From Volucribacter psittacicida (lineage in GTDB: Bacteria > Pseudomonadota > Gammaproteobacteria > Enterobacterales > Pasteurellaceae): 64,000 nucleotides of DNA. Of the stretch, positions 20,258-29,145 are shown piece after piece. The stretch lies in the NCBI RefSeq assembly GCF_004339025.1, contig NZ_SMFT01000002.1, positions 62,001 through 126,000 of the forward strand, given 5' to 3'. Below the pieces are notes generated by a model. The model was not told the origin of the DNA. It saw only the letters and a program-made list of their open reading frames with translations, and did no database searches. The first letter of the stretch is position 1, and each line of letters begins with the position of its first letter. Made by a program: the position numbers and the translations under genes.

Positions 20258-20751
20258 GGGCATTTCCTTTTTTTAAGTTAAAAGTTACTATTTAACCCGA
20301 AGATTAAATAACCAATAAATAACTAATTCTGTTCATCACAATAAGATTAATCAAACGGATTAATTACCTTACTGTTCAACCTAAGTGCGGTGTTAAATCA
20401 AACTGTTTTGTAACAATCAATTTAACAATTAATATAAATTTTATTAAATTTTTTGAAATAAAGATAGAAAATTTTTGCCGTTAAAATAGCAAATTTTCCT
20501 CTTTTTGTCTATTTTTAGCGTGATTTCTCATTCTATGCTCCTTAATTCATATTTTTTCAAGAAAAATAATATCCTATCTCTTTTCTTATTCTATTAATAT
20601 CCGTTTTAATATATCAATAAACACAGTACAAATTTTTAATAGAAATTTCCTGTTAAACCATTATGTTATCAGAATAGAGAAACATTATTTATTTTGAGAA
20701 AAACAAAAATTTCCAGTAAAATGACCGCACTTTTTTGAGGATCAAAACATC
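20258..20751. promoter_or_regulatory. divergent control region between aceE and coaBC
   Basis: A 494-base, very AT-rich gap holding the promoters of aceE (minus) and coaBC (plus). It contains USS cores near 20385 (AAGTGCGGT) and 20724 (ACCGCACTT). I found no clear PdhR, FNR or ArcA site and no open reading frame, and no -35/-10 pair stands out. The unusual length suggests regulation of aceE. Confidence 0.4.
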
Positions 20752-21966
20752 ATGGCAGATAAACTGAAAAAACGAATTGTTGTGGGGATTACGGGTGGAA
20801 TCGCCGCCTATAAGAGTATTGAACTTATCCGTTTATTGCGTAAAGCTGAAGCGGAAGTAAGGGTGGTTTTAACGCCAGCGGCAGAGGCTTTTGTTACGCC
20901 ACTCACCTTACAAGCCATTTCTGGTAATGCGGTGTCCACCAGTTTGCTTGATCCTCAAGCGGAATTAGCGATGGGACATATTGAGTTAGCCAAATGGGCG
21001 GATTATGTTGTGATTGCCCCAGCCAGTGCCGATTTTATTGCTCGCTTAAATGTGGGTATGGCTAACGATTTGTTATCTACCCTTTGTCTTGCTACTTCTG
21101 CCCCGATTTTACTTGCCCCAGCGATGAATCAACAAATGTTTGCCCAAGCCATTACGCAAGCGAATTTAGCTCAATTAGTGGCACGAGGAATAGAGATCAT
21201 TGGACCTGCAATCGGGGAACAGGCTTGTGGCGATATTGGTGCGGGGCGTATGTCTGAGCCTGATGAGATTTTTGTGGCTTTACAACAATTATTACAGCGA
21301 CAACAAGACTTAACTGAATTAGGCGTTGTGATTACTGCAGGCCCAACAAGAGAAGCCATTGATCCTGTTCGTTATATTAGTAACCATAGTTCGGGTAAAA
21401 TGGGATTTGCCATTGCACAAGCCTTTGCTGAGCGTGGTGCTAAAGTCAGTCTTATTGCTGGTCCAACTGCGTTACCAACCCCTAACCATGTACATCGTAT
21501 TGATGTGGAATCCGCACAGCAAATGTGGCAACATAGTCTAGCCTTAGCCACTCAAAATCATATTTTCATTGGTTGTGCCGCTGTAGCCGATTATCGCGTT
21601 GAGCAAGTGGCAAAGCAAAAAATTAAGAAATCTGCAGAAAATGATGAAATGACGCTGAAATTAGTCAAAAATCCCGATATTATTGCCGATGTTGCACAGC
21701 TTGCTCCGCATCGCCCTTTTACGGTGGGCTTTGCGGCAGAAACACAGCACGTCGCTGAATATGCACGTGATAAATTGCAACGCAAAAAACTGGATATGAT
21801 TTGTGCCAATGATGTTTCTGTTCAAGGGCAAGGCTTTAGCGCCGAGCAAAATGCCTTACATTTATTTTGGCATGATGGCGATAAACAACTTGCGTTGAGC
21901 CATAAAAATCTATTAGCCAAACAATTAGTAAATGAAATTTTACAACAATATCAACGATCGCAATGA
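20752..21966 (+). CDS. coaBC: bifunctional CoA synthesis protein CoaBC (Dfp)
   Basis: Two-domain enzyme that joins 4'-phosphopantothenate to cysteine (CoaB) and decarboxylates the product (CoaC). Of 404 residues, the N-terminal flavin decarboxylase half begins [20 protein letters not shown] and carries [10 protein letters not shown] and the Cys of [13 protein letters not shown]. The C-terminal synthetase half starts near [27 protein letters not shown] and holds the catalytic lysine region KIKKS and KNPDII. GAGGA precedes the ATG. dut follows after 12 bases, so this opens coaBC-dut-slmA-yheU-crp, the same order as in H. influenzae. Confidence 0.96.
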   Translation: MADKLKKRIVVGITGGIAAYKSIELIRLLRKAEAEVRVVLTPAAEAFVTPLTLQAISGNAVSTSLLDPQAELAMGHIELAKWADYVVIAPASADFIARLNVGMANDLLSTLCLATSAPILLAPAMNQQMFAQAITQANLAQLVARGIEIIGPAIGEQACGDIGAGRMSEPDEIFVALQQLLQRQQDLTELGVVITAGPTREAIDPVRYISNHSSGKMGFAIAQAFAERGAKVSLIAGPTALPTPNHVHRIDVESAQQMWQHSLALATQNHIFIGCAAVADYRVEQVAKQKIKKSAENDEMTLKLVKNPDIIADVAQLAPHRPFTVGFAAETQHVAEYARDKLQRKKLDMICANDVSVQGQGFSAEQNALHLFWHDGDKQLALSHKNLLAKQLVNEILQQYQRSQ

Positions 21967-21978
21967 GAAGAGTAAATT

Positions 21979-22434
21979 ATGCAAAAAATTGATGTAAAAA
22001 TTTTAGATCCTCGTTTAGGAAATGAATTTCCTTTACCTACCTATGCTACGTCAGGCTCAGCAGGATTAGATTTGCGTGCTTGCCTTGAGCAGAGTTTAAC
22101 CGTTCCCGCTGGAGAAACCGTTTTAATTCCTACGGGCTTATCTATTTATATTGCAGATCCAAATTTAGCCGCAGTGATTTTACCTCGCTCAGGTTTAGGG
22201 CATAAGCATGGTATTGTGTTGGGTAATTTAGTGGGATTGATTGATTCTGACTATCAAGGACCTTTGATGGTGTCATTATGGAATCGGAGTAATGAACCTT
22301 TTACCATTGAAGTTGGTGATCGTATTGCTCAGCTTGTTTTTGTGCCTGTTGTACAAGCAGAGTTCAATATTGTTGAAGACTTTCGTCAAACCGAGCGTGG
22401 CGAAGGGGGCTTTGGACATTCTGGAAAACAATAA
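21979..22434 (+). CDS. dut: dUTP diphosphatase Dut
   Basis: Trimeric enzyme that hydrolyses dUTP to dUMP and pyrophosphate, keeping uracil out of DNA and supplying thymidylate synthase. All five motifs are present in 151 residues: SAGLDLRA near the start, [27 protein letters not shown] in the middle (trimer and substrate loops), GDRIAQLVF, and the flexible C-terminal arm [10 protein letters not shown]. The length equals the E. coli enzyme. It follows coaBC by 12 bases, and its stop codon overlaps the slmA start (TAATG), implying translational coupling. Confidence 0.97.
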   Translation: MQKIDVKILDPRLGNEFPLPTYATSGSAGLDLRACLEQSLTVPAGETVLIPTGLSIYIADPNLAAVILPRSGLGHKHGIVLGNLVGLIDSDYQGPLMVSLWNRSNEPFTIEVGDRIAQLVFVPVVQAEFNIVEDFRQTERGEGGFGHSGKQ

Positions 22435-23042
22435 TGGCTGAACAAACACAAACAACAAAAAGAACCAAAAAAGAACGGCAACAACAAGTGCTAACGGTGC
22501 TCACTCACTTGTTGCATTCTGAACGTGGTATGGAGCGGATAACCACCGCACGTTTAGCTTCAGAAGTGGGCGTTTCAGAAGCGGCGTTATATCGCTATTT
22601 TCCAAGCAAAACGAAAATGTTTGAAGCATTAATTGATTCCATTGAAGTTACGTTACTCAGTAGAATTAATCAATCAATGAAAATGCAAACCAATACTATG
22701 GAGCGTGTTAAAGATATTATGCAAATGGTATTGGACTTTGCCCGTAAAAATCCCGGTGTAACTCGTATATTAACGGGGCATGCTTTGATGTTTGAAGAAA
22801 CAGCGTTGCAATTACGCGTAGCGCAATTTTTTGATCGGTTGGAGTTCCAATTTACCAATATTTTGCAAATGCGTAAATTGCGTGAGGGTAAAGCCTTTTT
22901 AGTTGATGAGCGTATCATTGCTTCACATTTAGTCACCGTTTGTGAAGGGCAATTTATGCGTTATGTTCGATCAAATTTTCGTTATAATTCAAGCCAAAGT
23001 TTTGATCAACAATGGCGTTTTATTGAATCATTATTTGCATAG
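22434..23042 (+). CDS. slmA: nucleoid occlusion factor SlmA
   Basis: TetR-fold DNA-binding protein that blocks FtsZ ring assembly over unsegregated chromosome. The 202 residues begin with a basic stretch, then a helix-turn-helix (about 28-65: [32 protein letters not shown]), followed by the all-helical dimer and FtsZ-binding domain. The sequence follows the family to the C-terminal [12 protein letters not shown]. Its ATG overlaps the dut stop codon by one base. Position next to dut is typical across gammaproteobacteria and supports SlmA over an ordinary TetR repressor. Confidence 0.93.
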   Translation: MAEQTQTTKRTKKERQQQVLTVLTHLLHSERGMERITTARLASEVGVSEAALYRYFPSKTKMFEALIDSIEVTLLSRINQSMKMQTNTMERVKDIMQMVLDFARKNPGVTRILTGHALMFEETALQLRVAQFFDRLEFQFTNILQMRKLREGKAFLVDERIIASHLVTVCEGQFMRYVRSNFRYNSSQSFDQQWRFIESLFA

Positions 23043-23062
23043 TTGTAGAATAGGAAAGCACG

Positions 23063-23281
23063 ATGATTATTCCTTGGCAAGAGTTAGATGAACATACTTT
23101 AATTAATATTATAGAAAGTTTTATTTTGCGTGAAGGAACTGATTATGGAATGGAAGAATTACCGCTAGCAACAAAAAGAGCGACATTATTGGCAAAAATC
23201 AAGCAAGGTGATGCAATTATTGTTTGGTCAGAGTTGCATCAAAGTGTTGATATTAAAGATAAGTCAGCGTTTCTAGGTTAA
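23063..23281 (+). CDS. YheU-family (UPF0270) small protein
   Basis: A 72-residue soluble protein that matches the YheU family: it opens MIIPWQELDEHTL, contains SFILREGTDYGMEE and ends around VWSELHQSVDIKD. The function is unknown; solved members are small helical proteins. AGGAAAG precedes the ATG. It lies 20 bases after slmA and 32 before crp, so it probably belongs to the same transcript. No signal peptide or membrane segment. Confidence 0.85.
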   Translation: MIIPWQELDEHTLINIIESFILREGTDYGMEELPLATKRATLLAKIKQGDAIIVWSELHQSVDIKDKSAFLG

Positions 23282-23313
23282 TTTAAATTAGGACATTTTT
23301 CGTCGAGGTATTT

Positions 23314-24048
23314 ATGCAAGGACCTGCACAACAAACGCAGCAACAAGGTTTACCAACGCAAGAGGGGCAAGAACAGCAACCTCAAACGTTAGAGCAATCC
23401 AAAGAACAAACTCAAGCTACAGAACCTTATCAGCCATCAGATCCTGTACTAACGTGGTTTCTTTCCCATTGTCATATCCATAAATACCCTGCCAAAAGCA
23501 CCTTAATTCATGCGGGCGAAAAAGCGGATACTCTATATTATTTGATTAAAGGCTCGGTCGCTGTGTATGCTAAAGATGAAGAAGGCAAAGAAATGATTTT
23601 ATCTTATTTAAGTGAAAATAATTTCTTGGGGGAATTAGGGTTATTTGATAAAAGTGAAGAACGCACCGCTTCTGTTAAGGCAAAAACACCTTGCGAAATT
23701 GCCGAGATTTCCTATAAAAAATTTCGTCAGTTAATTCAAATGAACCCTGATATTCTTATGTATTTAACGGCACAATTAGCACGCCGTTTGCAAAATACGT
23801 CCAAACAGGTAACAAACCTTGCTTTCCTTGATGTCACAGGGCGTATTGCTCAAACCTTATTGCATTTAGCTCGTATGCCAGATGCGATGACACACCCGAG
23901 AGGAATGCAAATTAAAACCACACGTCAAGAAATTGGGCAAATGGTAGGTTGCTCTCGAGAAACCGTAGGGCGTATTTTAAAAATGCTTGAAGAACAAGAT
24001 CTTATTTCTGCTCATGGTAAAACAATTGTGGTTTATGGCACAAGATAA
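23314..24048 (+). CDS. crp: cAMP receptor protein Crp with glutamine-rich N-terminal tail
   Basis: Global regulator that binds cAMP and, in Haemophilus, also controls competence. The body is closely similar to E. coli CRP from residue 43 ([17 protein letters not shown]): cAMP pocket GELGLF…RTASV, hinge, and the helix-turn-helix [20 protein letters not shown] with the ending [10 protein letters not shown]. The 42 residues before that are low-complexity with 15 Gln, about 34 more than E. coli and longer than the extension in H. influenzae. No other in-frame ATG, GTG or TTG exists between Met1 and the conserved part, so the tail must be translated. Last gene of the coaBC operon, closed by a USS-pair terminator. 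Confidence 0.96.
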   Translation: MQGPAQQTQQQGLPTQEGQEQQPQTLEQSKEQTQATEPYQPSDPVLTWFLSHCHIHKYPAKSTLIHAGEKADTLYYLIKGSVAVYAKDEEGKEMILSYLSENNFLGELGLFDKSEERTASVKAKTPCEIAEISYKKFRQLIQMNPDILMYLTAQLARRLQNTSKQVTNLAFLDVTGRIAQTLLHLARMPDAMTHPRGMQIKTTRQEIGQMVGCSRETVGRILKMLEEQDLISAHGKTIVVYGTR

Positions 24049-24050
24049 GA

Positions 24051-24084
24051 AAAAAGTGCGGTCAAATTTACCGCACTTTTTCTT
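24051..24084 (+). terminator. USS-pair terminator after crp
   Basis: AAAAAGTGCGGT (24051-24062) pairs with ACCGCACTTTT (24070-24080) across a short loop and is followed by T and C/T tracts, 2 bases after the crp stop codon. Confidence 0.88.
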
Positions 24085-24172
24085 TTTCCCCTACTCACTT
24101 TTGTTTATTTAATAGGAATGATTTTTATTTATAATAATCACAACAGAATAATCAATTATTGAGGAGAGAAAA

Positions 24173-24928
24173 ATGAAAAAAGATGAAGTTGGGCATAATT
24201 TTCTTGCACGTTTAGGGAAAACTCGTTTGCGTCCTGGTGGTAGAAAAGCCACAGATTGGTTAATTGCTAATGGGGATTTTAATGCAGACAAGAAAGTGCT
24301 TGAAGTGGCTTGTAATATGGGCACAACCGCCATTGGGCTAGCACAACAATTTGGCTGCCATATTGAGGGCGTGGATTTAGATGAAAATGCCCTTGCTAAA
24401 GCACAAGCCAATATCGCCAGCCATCATTTACAAGATAAAATTCACGTTCAACGGGCTAATGCCATGAAATTACCTTTTGATGACAATAGTTTTGATATTG
24501 TGATTAATGAAGCTATGCTAACTATGTTGCCTTTGCAAGCTAAAATCAAAGCAGTGACCGAATATTATCGTGTGCTAAAACCCAATGGTTTTTTATTAAC
24601 CCATGATGTGATGCTTACCTCGGAAAATTCAGCAGATATTATTGCTCAATTACGCGATGCCATTAATATTACTGTGACACCTTTAACCAAAGAAGGCTGG
24701 AAATCTGTATTTGCGGATTGTGGTTTCCGTAATATTGACACCTATTCAGGCAAAATGACTTTATTATCTCCCGCAGGAATGATTTATGATGAAGGGATAC
24801 TCGGCACCTTTAAAATTATTAAAAATGCCTTAAAATCCGAAAATCGTGAAACCTTTAAGAAAATGTTTAAAACCTTTAATCATCCCGATAATAAACTCAA
24901 TTTTATTGCGGTTTGTAGTCAAAAATAA
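24173..24928 (+). CDS. class I SAM-dependent methyltransferase
   Basis: A 251-residue cytoplasmic protein. Motif I reads VLEVACNMGTTAIGLA (about 43-58), with a later acidic GVDLDENALAKA that would bind the ribose, and FDIVINEAMLTMLP as motif IV. This is a Rossmann-fold methyltransferase of the Methyltransf_11 type, similar to ubiquinone/menaquinone-type C-methyltransferases but not clearly one of them. GAGGAGAG lies before the ATG. The substrate is unknown. A 7-bp hairpin separates it from the next gene, which starts 32 bases later. Confidence 0.75.
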   Translation: MKKDEVGHNFLARLGKTRLRPGGRKATDWLIANGDFNADKKVLEVACNMGTTAIGLAQQFGCHIEGVDLDENALAKAQANIASHHLQDKIHVQRANAMKLPFDDNSFDIVINEAMLTMLPLQAKIKAVTEYYRVLKPNGFLLTHDVMLTSENSADIIAQLRDAINITVTPLTKEGWKSVFADCGFRNIDTYSGKMTLLSPAGMIYDEGILGTFKIIKNALKSENRETFKKMFKTFNHPDNKLNFIAVCSQK

Positions 24929-24934
24929 CCTCAA

Positions 24935-24951
24935 GCCCCGTTTAACGGGGC
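24935..24951 (+). terminator. short GC hairpin
   Basis: GCCCCGT/ACGGGGC stem of 7 bp with a 3-base loop, between the methyltransferase and the phosphopantetheinyl transferase. The tail is AT-rich without a pure T run, so it may only weaken read-through. Confidence 0.5.
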
Positions 24952-24960
24952 AATATTATA

Positions 24961-25671
24961 ATGTCCACGATTATTCTTTACGCCAATATTCAAGATAGCT
25001 TTCCTTTTGAACGCATACCGTCCTCCTTATTACAAGAACGCCTATGCCAGCCAGCCCCTACGCATAATTTACGTTTATGGCGTAAATATCAAGGACGTAG
25101 AATGGCACATTTTTTATTATGGCAAGGCTTACAATACTTACAATCGGATCCGCAATTATTAAGCCAAATAACTATTGCCCATAACGGCAGACCGCAATTT
25201 GCCGACAACGGCATTGATTTTAATATTAGCCATTCTGGCGATTGGGTTGCCCTCATTATGCAGAAAAAAGCCAAAAGTGCGGTAGGAATTGACATTGAAT
25301 TTGTACAAAAACCTCGAGATTATTTGGCATTAATGCATTATTTTTCCCCCAATGATGAGTTGGCTTGGTTTAAACAGCAAATCAATGCCGAACAAAGTTT
25401 CTATCGTTGTTGGTGCTTGCGTGAGGCCATACTCAAATCACAAGGTGCAGGCATTGCCCATTTATCCGAAGTACAACATTTTCCACAACAAAGGATTTTA
25501 CGCTCCGCTTATTGTCCTCAAGGCAATCTATTATATAGCCAACAATTTCCTTTTTACTTAGCTGCATTTAGCAATGAAGATATACAACAAGCCATATTGC
25601 TACAATGGCAACATAACCAATTACAACCAAAATCCCTGCTTAATCCCATTTATTATCAGGTTAATCCTTAA
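24961..25671 (+). CDS. 4'-phosphopantetheinyl transferase, Sfp/HetI type
   Basis: A 236-residue enzyme that would transfer the phosphopantetheine arm of CoA to a carrier protein. The magnesium site VGIDIEFVQ (about residues 104-112) and the second motif FYRCWCLREAILKSQGAGI (about 141-159) are visible; the family form is W-x-x-K-E-A, and here the Lys is Arg. The N-terminal part contains FNISHSGDWVALIM, as in the two-domain (Sfp) class. No polyketide or peptide synthase genes are nearby, so the partner is probably the fatty-acid acyl carrier protein or a protein encoded elsewhere. No ribosome site stands out before the ATG. Confidence 0.82.
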   Translation: MSTIILYANIQDSFPFERIPSSLLQERLCQPAPTHNLRLWRKYQGRRMAHFLLWQGLQYLQSDPQLLSQITIAHNGRPQFADNGIDFNISHSGDWVALIMQKKAKSAVGIDIEFVQKPRDYLALMHYFSPNDELAWFKQQINAEQSFYRCWCLREAILKSQGAGIAHLSEVQHFPQQRILRSAYCPQGNLLYSQQFPFYLAAFSNEDIQQAILLQWQHNQLQPKSLLNPIYYQVNP

Positions 25672-25707
25672 TAACCCTATAAAATCTAAACAAATACTGG
25701 AGTAACA

Positions 25708-26331
25708 ATGACATCAACATTTAGCCAACAAGATATTGAAATTATCCGCCGAGATACGGTTTATCAAGGCTTTTTTACCATGCAAAAAATTCAATTTCGC
25801 CATAAGCTATTTAACGGAGGAATGAGCGAGATTGTGACCAGAGAATTATTAAATAAAGGACAAGCAGTTGTGGTTATCGCTTATGATCCCAATAGGGATA
25901 AAGTAGTTATGGTGGAACAAGTGAGAATTGGGGCTTATATTCCTAATGGCACAGGCTCCCCTTGGTTATTAGAAATGATCGCAGGAATGATTGAAAAAGA
26001 CGAAAATCCCGAACAAGTGGCGATCCGCGAAGCAAAAGAAGAAGCAGGCATAGAATTAGAACATTTAGATTATTTATTCAGTGTTTGGGATAGCCCTGGC
26101 GGCGTTTCAGAACGTATTCACTTTTTTGTTGCCAAAGTGGATGCCACCAAAGCGAAAGGTATTCATGGCTTAAAAAATGAAAATGAGGATATTCGTGTTC
26201 AAGTATTGGATCGCAATACCGCTTATCAAGGTATCGCCTCAGGACATATTGATAACTCTCTTGCGGTAATGGGATTGCAGTGGTTACAACTGCATTATTC
26301 AGAATTACAGCATAAATGGCTAGAAAAATAA
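25708..26331 (+). CDS. nudF: ADP-ribose diphosphatase NudF
   Basis: A 207-residue Nudix hydrolase that splits ADP-ribose to AMP and ribose 5-phosphate. The Nudix box GMIEKDENPEQVAIREAKEEAGI fits G-x5-E-x7-REUxEExGU exactly, and the downstream SPGGVSERIHFF is as in the ADP-ribose subfamily. CTGGAGT precedes the ATG. In E. coli and H. influenzae it neighbours cpdA, as here, but in this genome a MITE copy lies in the 208-base gap. Confidence 0.92.
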   Translation: MTSTFSQQDIEIIRRDTVYQGFFTMQKIQFRHKLFNGGMSEIVTRELLNKGQAVVVIAYDPNRDKVVMVEQVRIGAYIPNGTGSPWLLEMIAGMIEKDENPEQVAIREAKEEAGIELEHLDYLFSVWDSPGGVSERIHFFVAKVDATKAKGIHGLKNENEDIRVQVLDRNTAYQGIASGHIDNSLAVMGLQWLQLHYSELQHKWLEK

Positions 26332-26436
26332 CATATCACCTACTTTTTTGTTCAAAAAATATGATCTTGTTAGCATTTTTTAATTTTGCTTGCTGTATTT
26401 TTTGCAGGTAACTAAATTTCCATCAAGGTTGTTCAC

Positions 26437-26496
26437 TATAATCGGTCAACTATAAAATAATACAGCATTGATCGCCTTTTAAGTGGAACAACTATA
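26437..26496. mobile_element. MITE copy, 60 bp, internally shortened
   Basis: Starts TATAATCGGTCAAC and ends GGAACAACTATA, with the core AAAATAATACAGCATTG shared with the copies at 7508, 27388 and 37328. The middle is deleted relative to the 102-bp copy. It lies in the same orientation as the copy at 27388, so cpdA is flanked by direct repeats. Confidence 0.6.
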
Positions 26497-26539
26497 TTCA
26501 TAATGTTTTTATTTATTTTGTTTGTGTTAGGAGTCTAAC

Positions 26540-27373
26540 TTGGAAAATTTATTTTCATTGGATACCGCAGCAGGATCGGTAATTAGACTATTACAAATAA
26601 CTGATCCTCATTTATTTGCTGATACAAATTCAGAACTATTGGGCATAAATACCTTTGCCAGTTTTCAACAAGTCTTAGCCGAAATTAAGCAACGCAACTT
26701 TGCCTACGATCTTATCTTAGCAACAGGCGATTTGGTGCAAGACAACAGTGAACAAGGTTATTTACATTTTTGTCAAAGCATTAAGCAATTAGACAAAATC
26801 TGCTTTTGGATCCCGGGTAACCACGATTTACAGCCTAAAATGCGAGAATTGCTTAATCAAAGTCATGGCAATATTCACCCAGCTAAACATATTCTCCTCG
26901 GCGATCAATGGCAAATTTTATTATTGGATAGCCAAGTTTTTGGTGTCCCCCATGGCGAACTCAGCCAATACCAACTTGATTGGCTACAACACACCTTAAC
27001 CGCATACCCAGAGCGATATAGCTTAATTGTGTTGCATCACCATTTATTATCAACCAATTCTGCTTGGCTTGATCAACATAATTTACGTAATAGCCAACAT
27101 TTAGCGGATATTCTCGCCCCCTTTAAACAAATTAAAGGCATTTTGCATGGACATATTCATCAACAAGTTGATAGTCAATGGCAAGGCTATCCTGTGATGG
27201 CTACCCCGTCCACCTGTATTCAATTCAAACCAGATTGCAACCAATTTACCCTAGATACCTTGCAACCGGGCTGGCGAGAATTAACATTGCACCCAGATGG
27301 AACAATAACAAGCCAAGTCCATCGTATCCAACAAGCCCAATTTTTGCCTAATATGCAAGAAGAAGGCTATTAA
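26540..27373 (+). CDS. cpdA: 3',5'-cyclic-AMP phosphodiesterase CpdA
   Basis: Metallophosphoesterase of 277 residues that hydrolyses cAMP to AMP, lowering the Crp signal. Metal ligands appear in order: ITDPHLF, ATGDLVQD, PGNHD, VLHHH and HGHIHQ. The sequence follows E. coli CpdA through QVFGVPHGELSQYQLDWL to the C-terminal EEGY. The start is a TTG at 26540 with an ideal AGGAG at 26530-26533; no ATG fits the family's N-terminus. A MITE lies just upstream and another just downstream, so its promoter may differ from that of nudF. A terminator formed from the second MITE follows. Confidence 0.93.
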   Translation: MENLFSLDTAAGSVIRLLQITDPHLFADTNSELLGINTFASFQQVLAEIKQRNFAYDLILATGDLVQDNSEQGYLHFCQSIKQLDKICFWIPGNHDLQPKMRELLNQSHGNIHPAKHILLGDQWQILLLDSQVFGVPHGELSQYQLDWLQHTLTAYPERYSLIVLHHHLLSTNSAWLDQHNLRNSQHLADILAPFKQIKGILHGHIHQQVDSQWQGYPVMATPSTCIQFKPDCNQFTLDTLQPGWRELTLHPDGTITSQVHRIQQAQFLPNMQEEGY

Positions 27374-27387
27374 AAAGGAACAAGGGT

Positions 27388-27445
27388 TATAGTGGTTCAA
27401 TTTAAAATAATACAGCGAGACCTTTAACGCTGTATTATTTTTTTG
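27388..27445 (+). terminator. terminator formed by a MITE copy after cpdA
   Basis: The left MITE end TATAGTGGTTCAATTTAA (27388-27405) runs into a perfect 12-bp stem, AATAATACAGCG (27406-27417) with CGCTGTATTATT (27428-27439), and a 10-base loop, then a T run. It lies 14 bases after the cpdA stop codon. The right MITE end is missing. The structure is that of an effective Rho-independent terminator. Confidence 0.8.
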
Positions 27446-27501
27446 GAGGAGAATGACAAAATAGTGGCTAATAATGATTTTCTTAAATTGTTAATAATTT
27501 C

Positions 27502-28395
27502 TTATCCCCTTGGGTGAAAACGTTCATGTAAACGCTTCAAACGCTCTTTAGCGACATGGGTATAGATTTGCGTTGTGGATAAATCACTATGCCCTAATAA
27601 CATCTGTACAACACGCAAATCAGCACCATGATTAACCAAATGGGTGGCAAACGCATGGCGTAACACATGAGGAGATAATTGCTCCGTATCAATCTGAGCT
27701 AACACCGCATAATGTTTAACCCGATGCCAAAAAGTTTGCCTCGTCATCTGAACGCCTAAACGACTAGGAAATAACACATCAGAACTCTGCCCATTTAATA
27801 AATTTCCTCGCCCATAACTCAGAAACGCATTGATCCAATGCACCGCCTCCTGCCCCATCGGTACTAAGCGTTCCTTATTCCCCTTACCAATGACTCTTAC
27901 AATCCCTTGACTAAGACTAATATTATCCATTTGCAAAGAGACCAATTCCGTTACACGCAATCCTGTGGCATACAATAACTCAAGCATTGCCTTATCGCGC
28001 AACTCCAACGGAATTTCTACATTAGGCGTATTTAATAAATCTGTAACTTGCTGCTCCGATAAATATTTGGGTAAACGACTCGGCAATTTAGGCGAATTTA
28101 ACACCGCACTTGGATCATCTTGACGATATTTTTCACGATACAAATACTGAAAAAATTTGCGAATGCTACTTAGCATACGTGCCATTGAAGTAGATTTATA
28201 CCCTTGTTGTAAACGCTCCCCTAAAAAAGTTTGTAAATCAACGCTATCCAATTCCAATAAACTATGTTTATGACTTTTAAGCCAAAGCAATAATGCCTGT
28301 AAATCTAAACGATAAGAAACGATCGTATTCTGTGACACCCCTTTCTCTAAGTATAAATCTGTTAAAAATTGCTCAACTAAATGGTTTTCTTGCAT
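27502..28395 (-). CDS. xerD: site-specific tyrosine recombinase XerD
   Basis: Works with XerC and FtsK at dif to resolve chromosome dimers. Its 297 residues include the N-terminal core-binding domain (about 1-105) and the catalytic domain with Arg147 (ATGLRVTE), Lys171 (GKGNKERLVP), His243 and Arg246 (SPHVLRHAFATH), His269 (LLGHSDL) and the nucleophile Tyr278 (TTQIYTH). The ATG at 28395 with an upstream GGAA is preferred to the TTG at 28407. It is convergent with cpdA. XerC is excluded by the close match to E. coli XerD, for example PSRLPKYLSEQQV. Confidence 0.94.
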   Translation of the reverse strand: MQENHLVEQFLTDLYLEKGVSQNTIVSYRLDLQALLLWLKSHKHSLLELDSVDLQTFLGERLQQGYKSTSMARMLSSIRKFFQYLYREKYRQDDPSAVLNSPKLPSRLPKYLSEQQVTDLLNTPNVEIPLELRDKAMLELLYATGLRVTELVSLQMDNISLSQGIVRVIGKGNKERLVPMGQEAVHWINAFLSYGRGNLLNGQSSDVLFPSRLGVQMTRQTFWHRVKHYAVLAQIDTEQLSPHVLRHAFATHLVNHGADLRVVQMLLGHSDLSTTQIYTHVAKERLKRLHERFHPRG

Positions 28396-28437
28396 AGTTT
28401 TTTCCAATATTATTAATCATTTTTTGAACATTTCCTA

Positions 28438-29133
28438 TTAAAATCCTAAAGTACAAACCACCCTAAACATCAACGGAGCAAGTAAAGAGCTCATTATGCC
28501 ACATAATACTAATGCTAATGAACTATAGCTGCCAGCTTTAACGTCTTCTTGCATTGCGGTGGCAGTGCCTAGGGCGTGGGCTGTAGAGCCTAATGCGAGT
28601 CCAATAGATTCAAGATATTTAATCCGCATTTTACGCAAAATTAAATAACCAAAAACCGAGCCGATTAAACCAGCAATAACGACACTGACCGCCGTAAGGG
28701 CTACGACACCGCCAATATTGTCAGCCACTTCCATTGCTATTGGGGTTGTTACGGATTTTGGTAAAATGGTGGCGATAATATCTGGGCTTGCGCCTAATAG
28801 TAAGGCAACGATTGCACCGCTTAACATTGCGACAATAGTAGCGAGTAAGCTAATCAATAAAATGGCACGCCATTGTTTACGAATTTGAGGAAGCTGTTCA
28901 TATAAGGGTAAAGCGAGTGCCACGACACCCAATGATAAGAGATGGTTTAAGGGGGCATTGCCTGCCATATAATGATCATAGGAAATGCCTGTTAATAGTA
29001 GAATCGCAATAAGAAAGAGGACACTTAAGACAAAAGAGTTAAAAATGAGTGATTTCCAATGGCGATTAATTTTGACCGCAAGTGCAAAAACTGTAATAGT
29101 GAGTAAAGTATAAACATAAATGAGATATTCCAT
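28438..29133 (-). CDS. LrgB/CidB-family membrane protein (YohK-like)
   Basis: A 231-residue polytopic protein with about seven hydrophobic segments. It contains the family run LGASPDIIATILPKSVTTPIA and GLALGSTAHALGTATAMQED. LrgB/CidB proteins act with LrgA/CidA partners and are linked in other bacteria to murein hydrolase export or to pyruvate and other metabolite transport. The length equals E. coli YohK. It is the second gene of a pair, 12 bases after the LrgA-like gene. The exact role here is unknown. Confidence 0.85.
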   Translation of the reverse strand: MEYLIYVYTLLTITVFALAVKINRHWKSLIFNSFVLSVLFLIAILLLTGISYDHYMAGNAPLNHLLSLGVVALALPLYEQLPQIRKQWRAILLISLLATIVAMLSGAIVALLLGASPDIIATILPKSVTTPIAMEVADNIGGVVALTAVSVVIAGLIGSVFGYLILRKMRIKYLESIGLALGSTAHALGTATAMQEDVKAGSYSSLALVLCGIMSSLLAPLMFRVVCTLGF

Positions 29134-29145
29134 TTTTCTTTTTCC

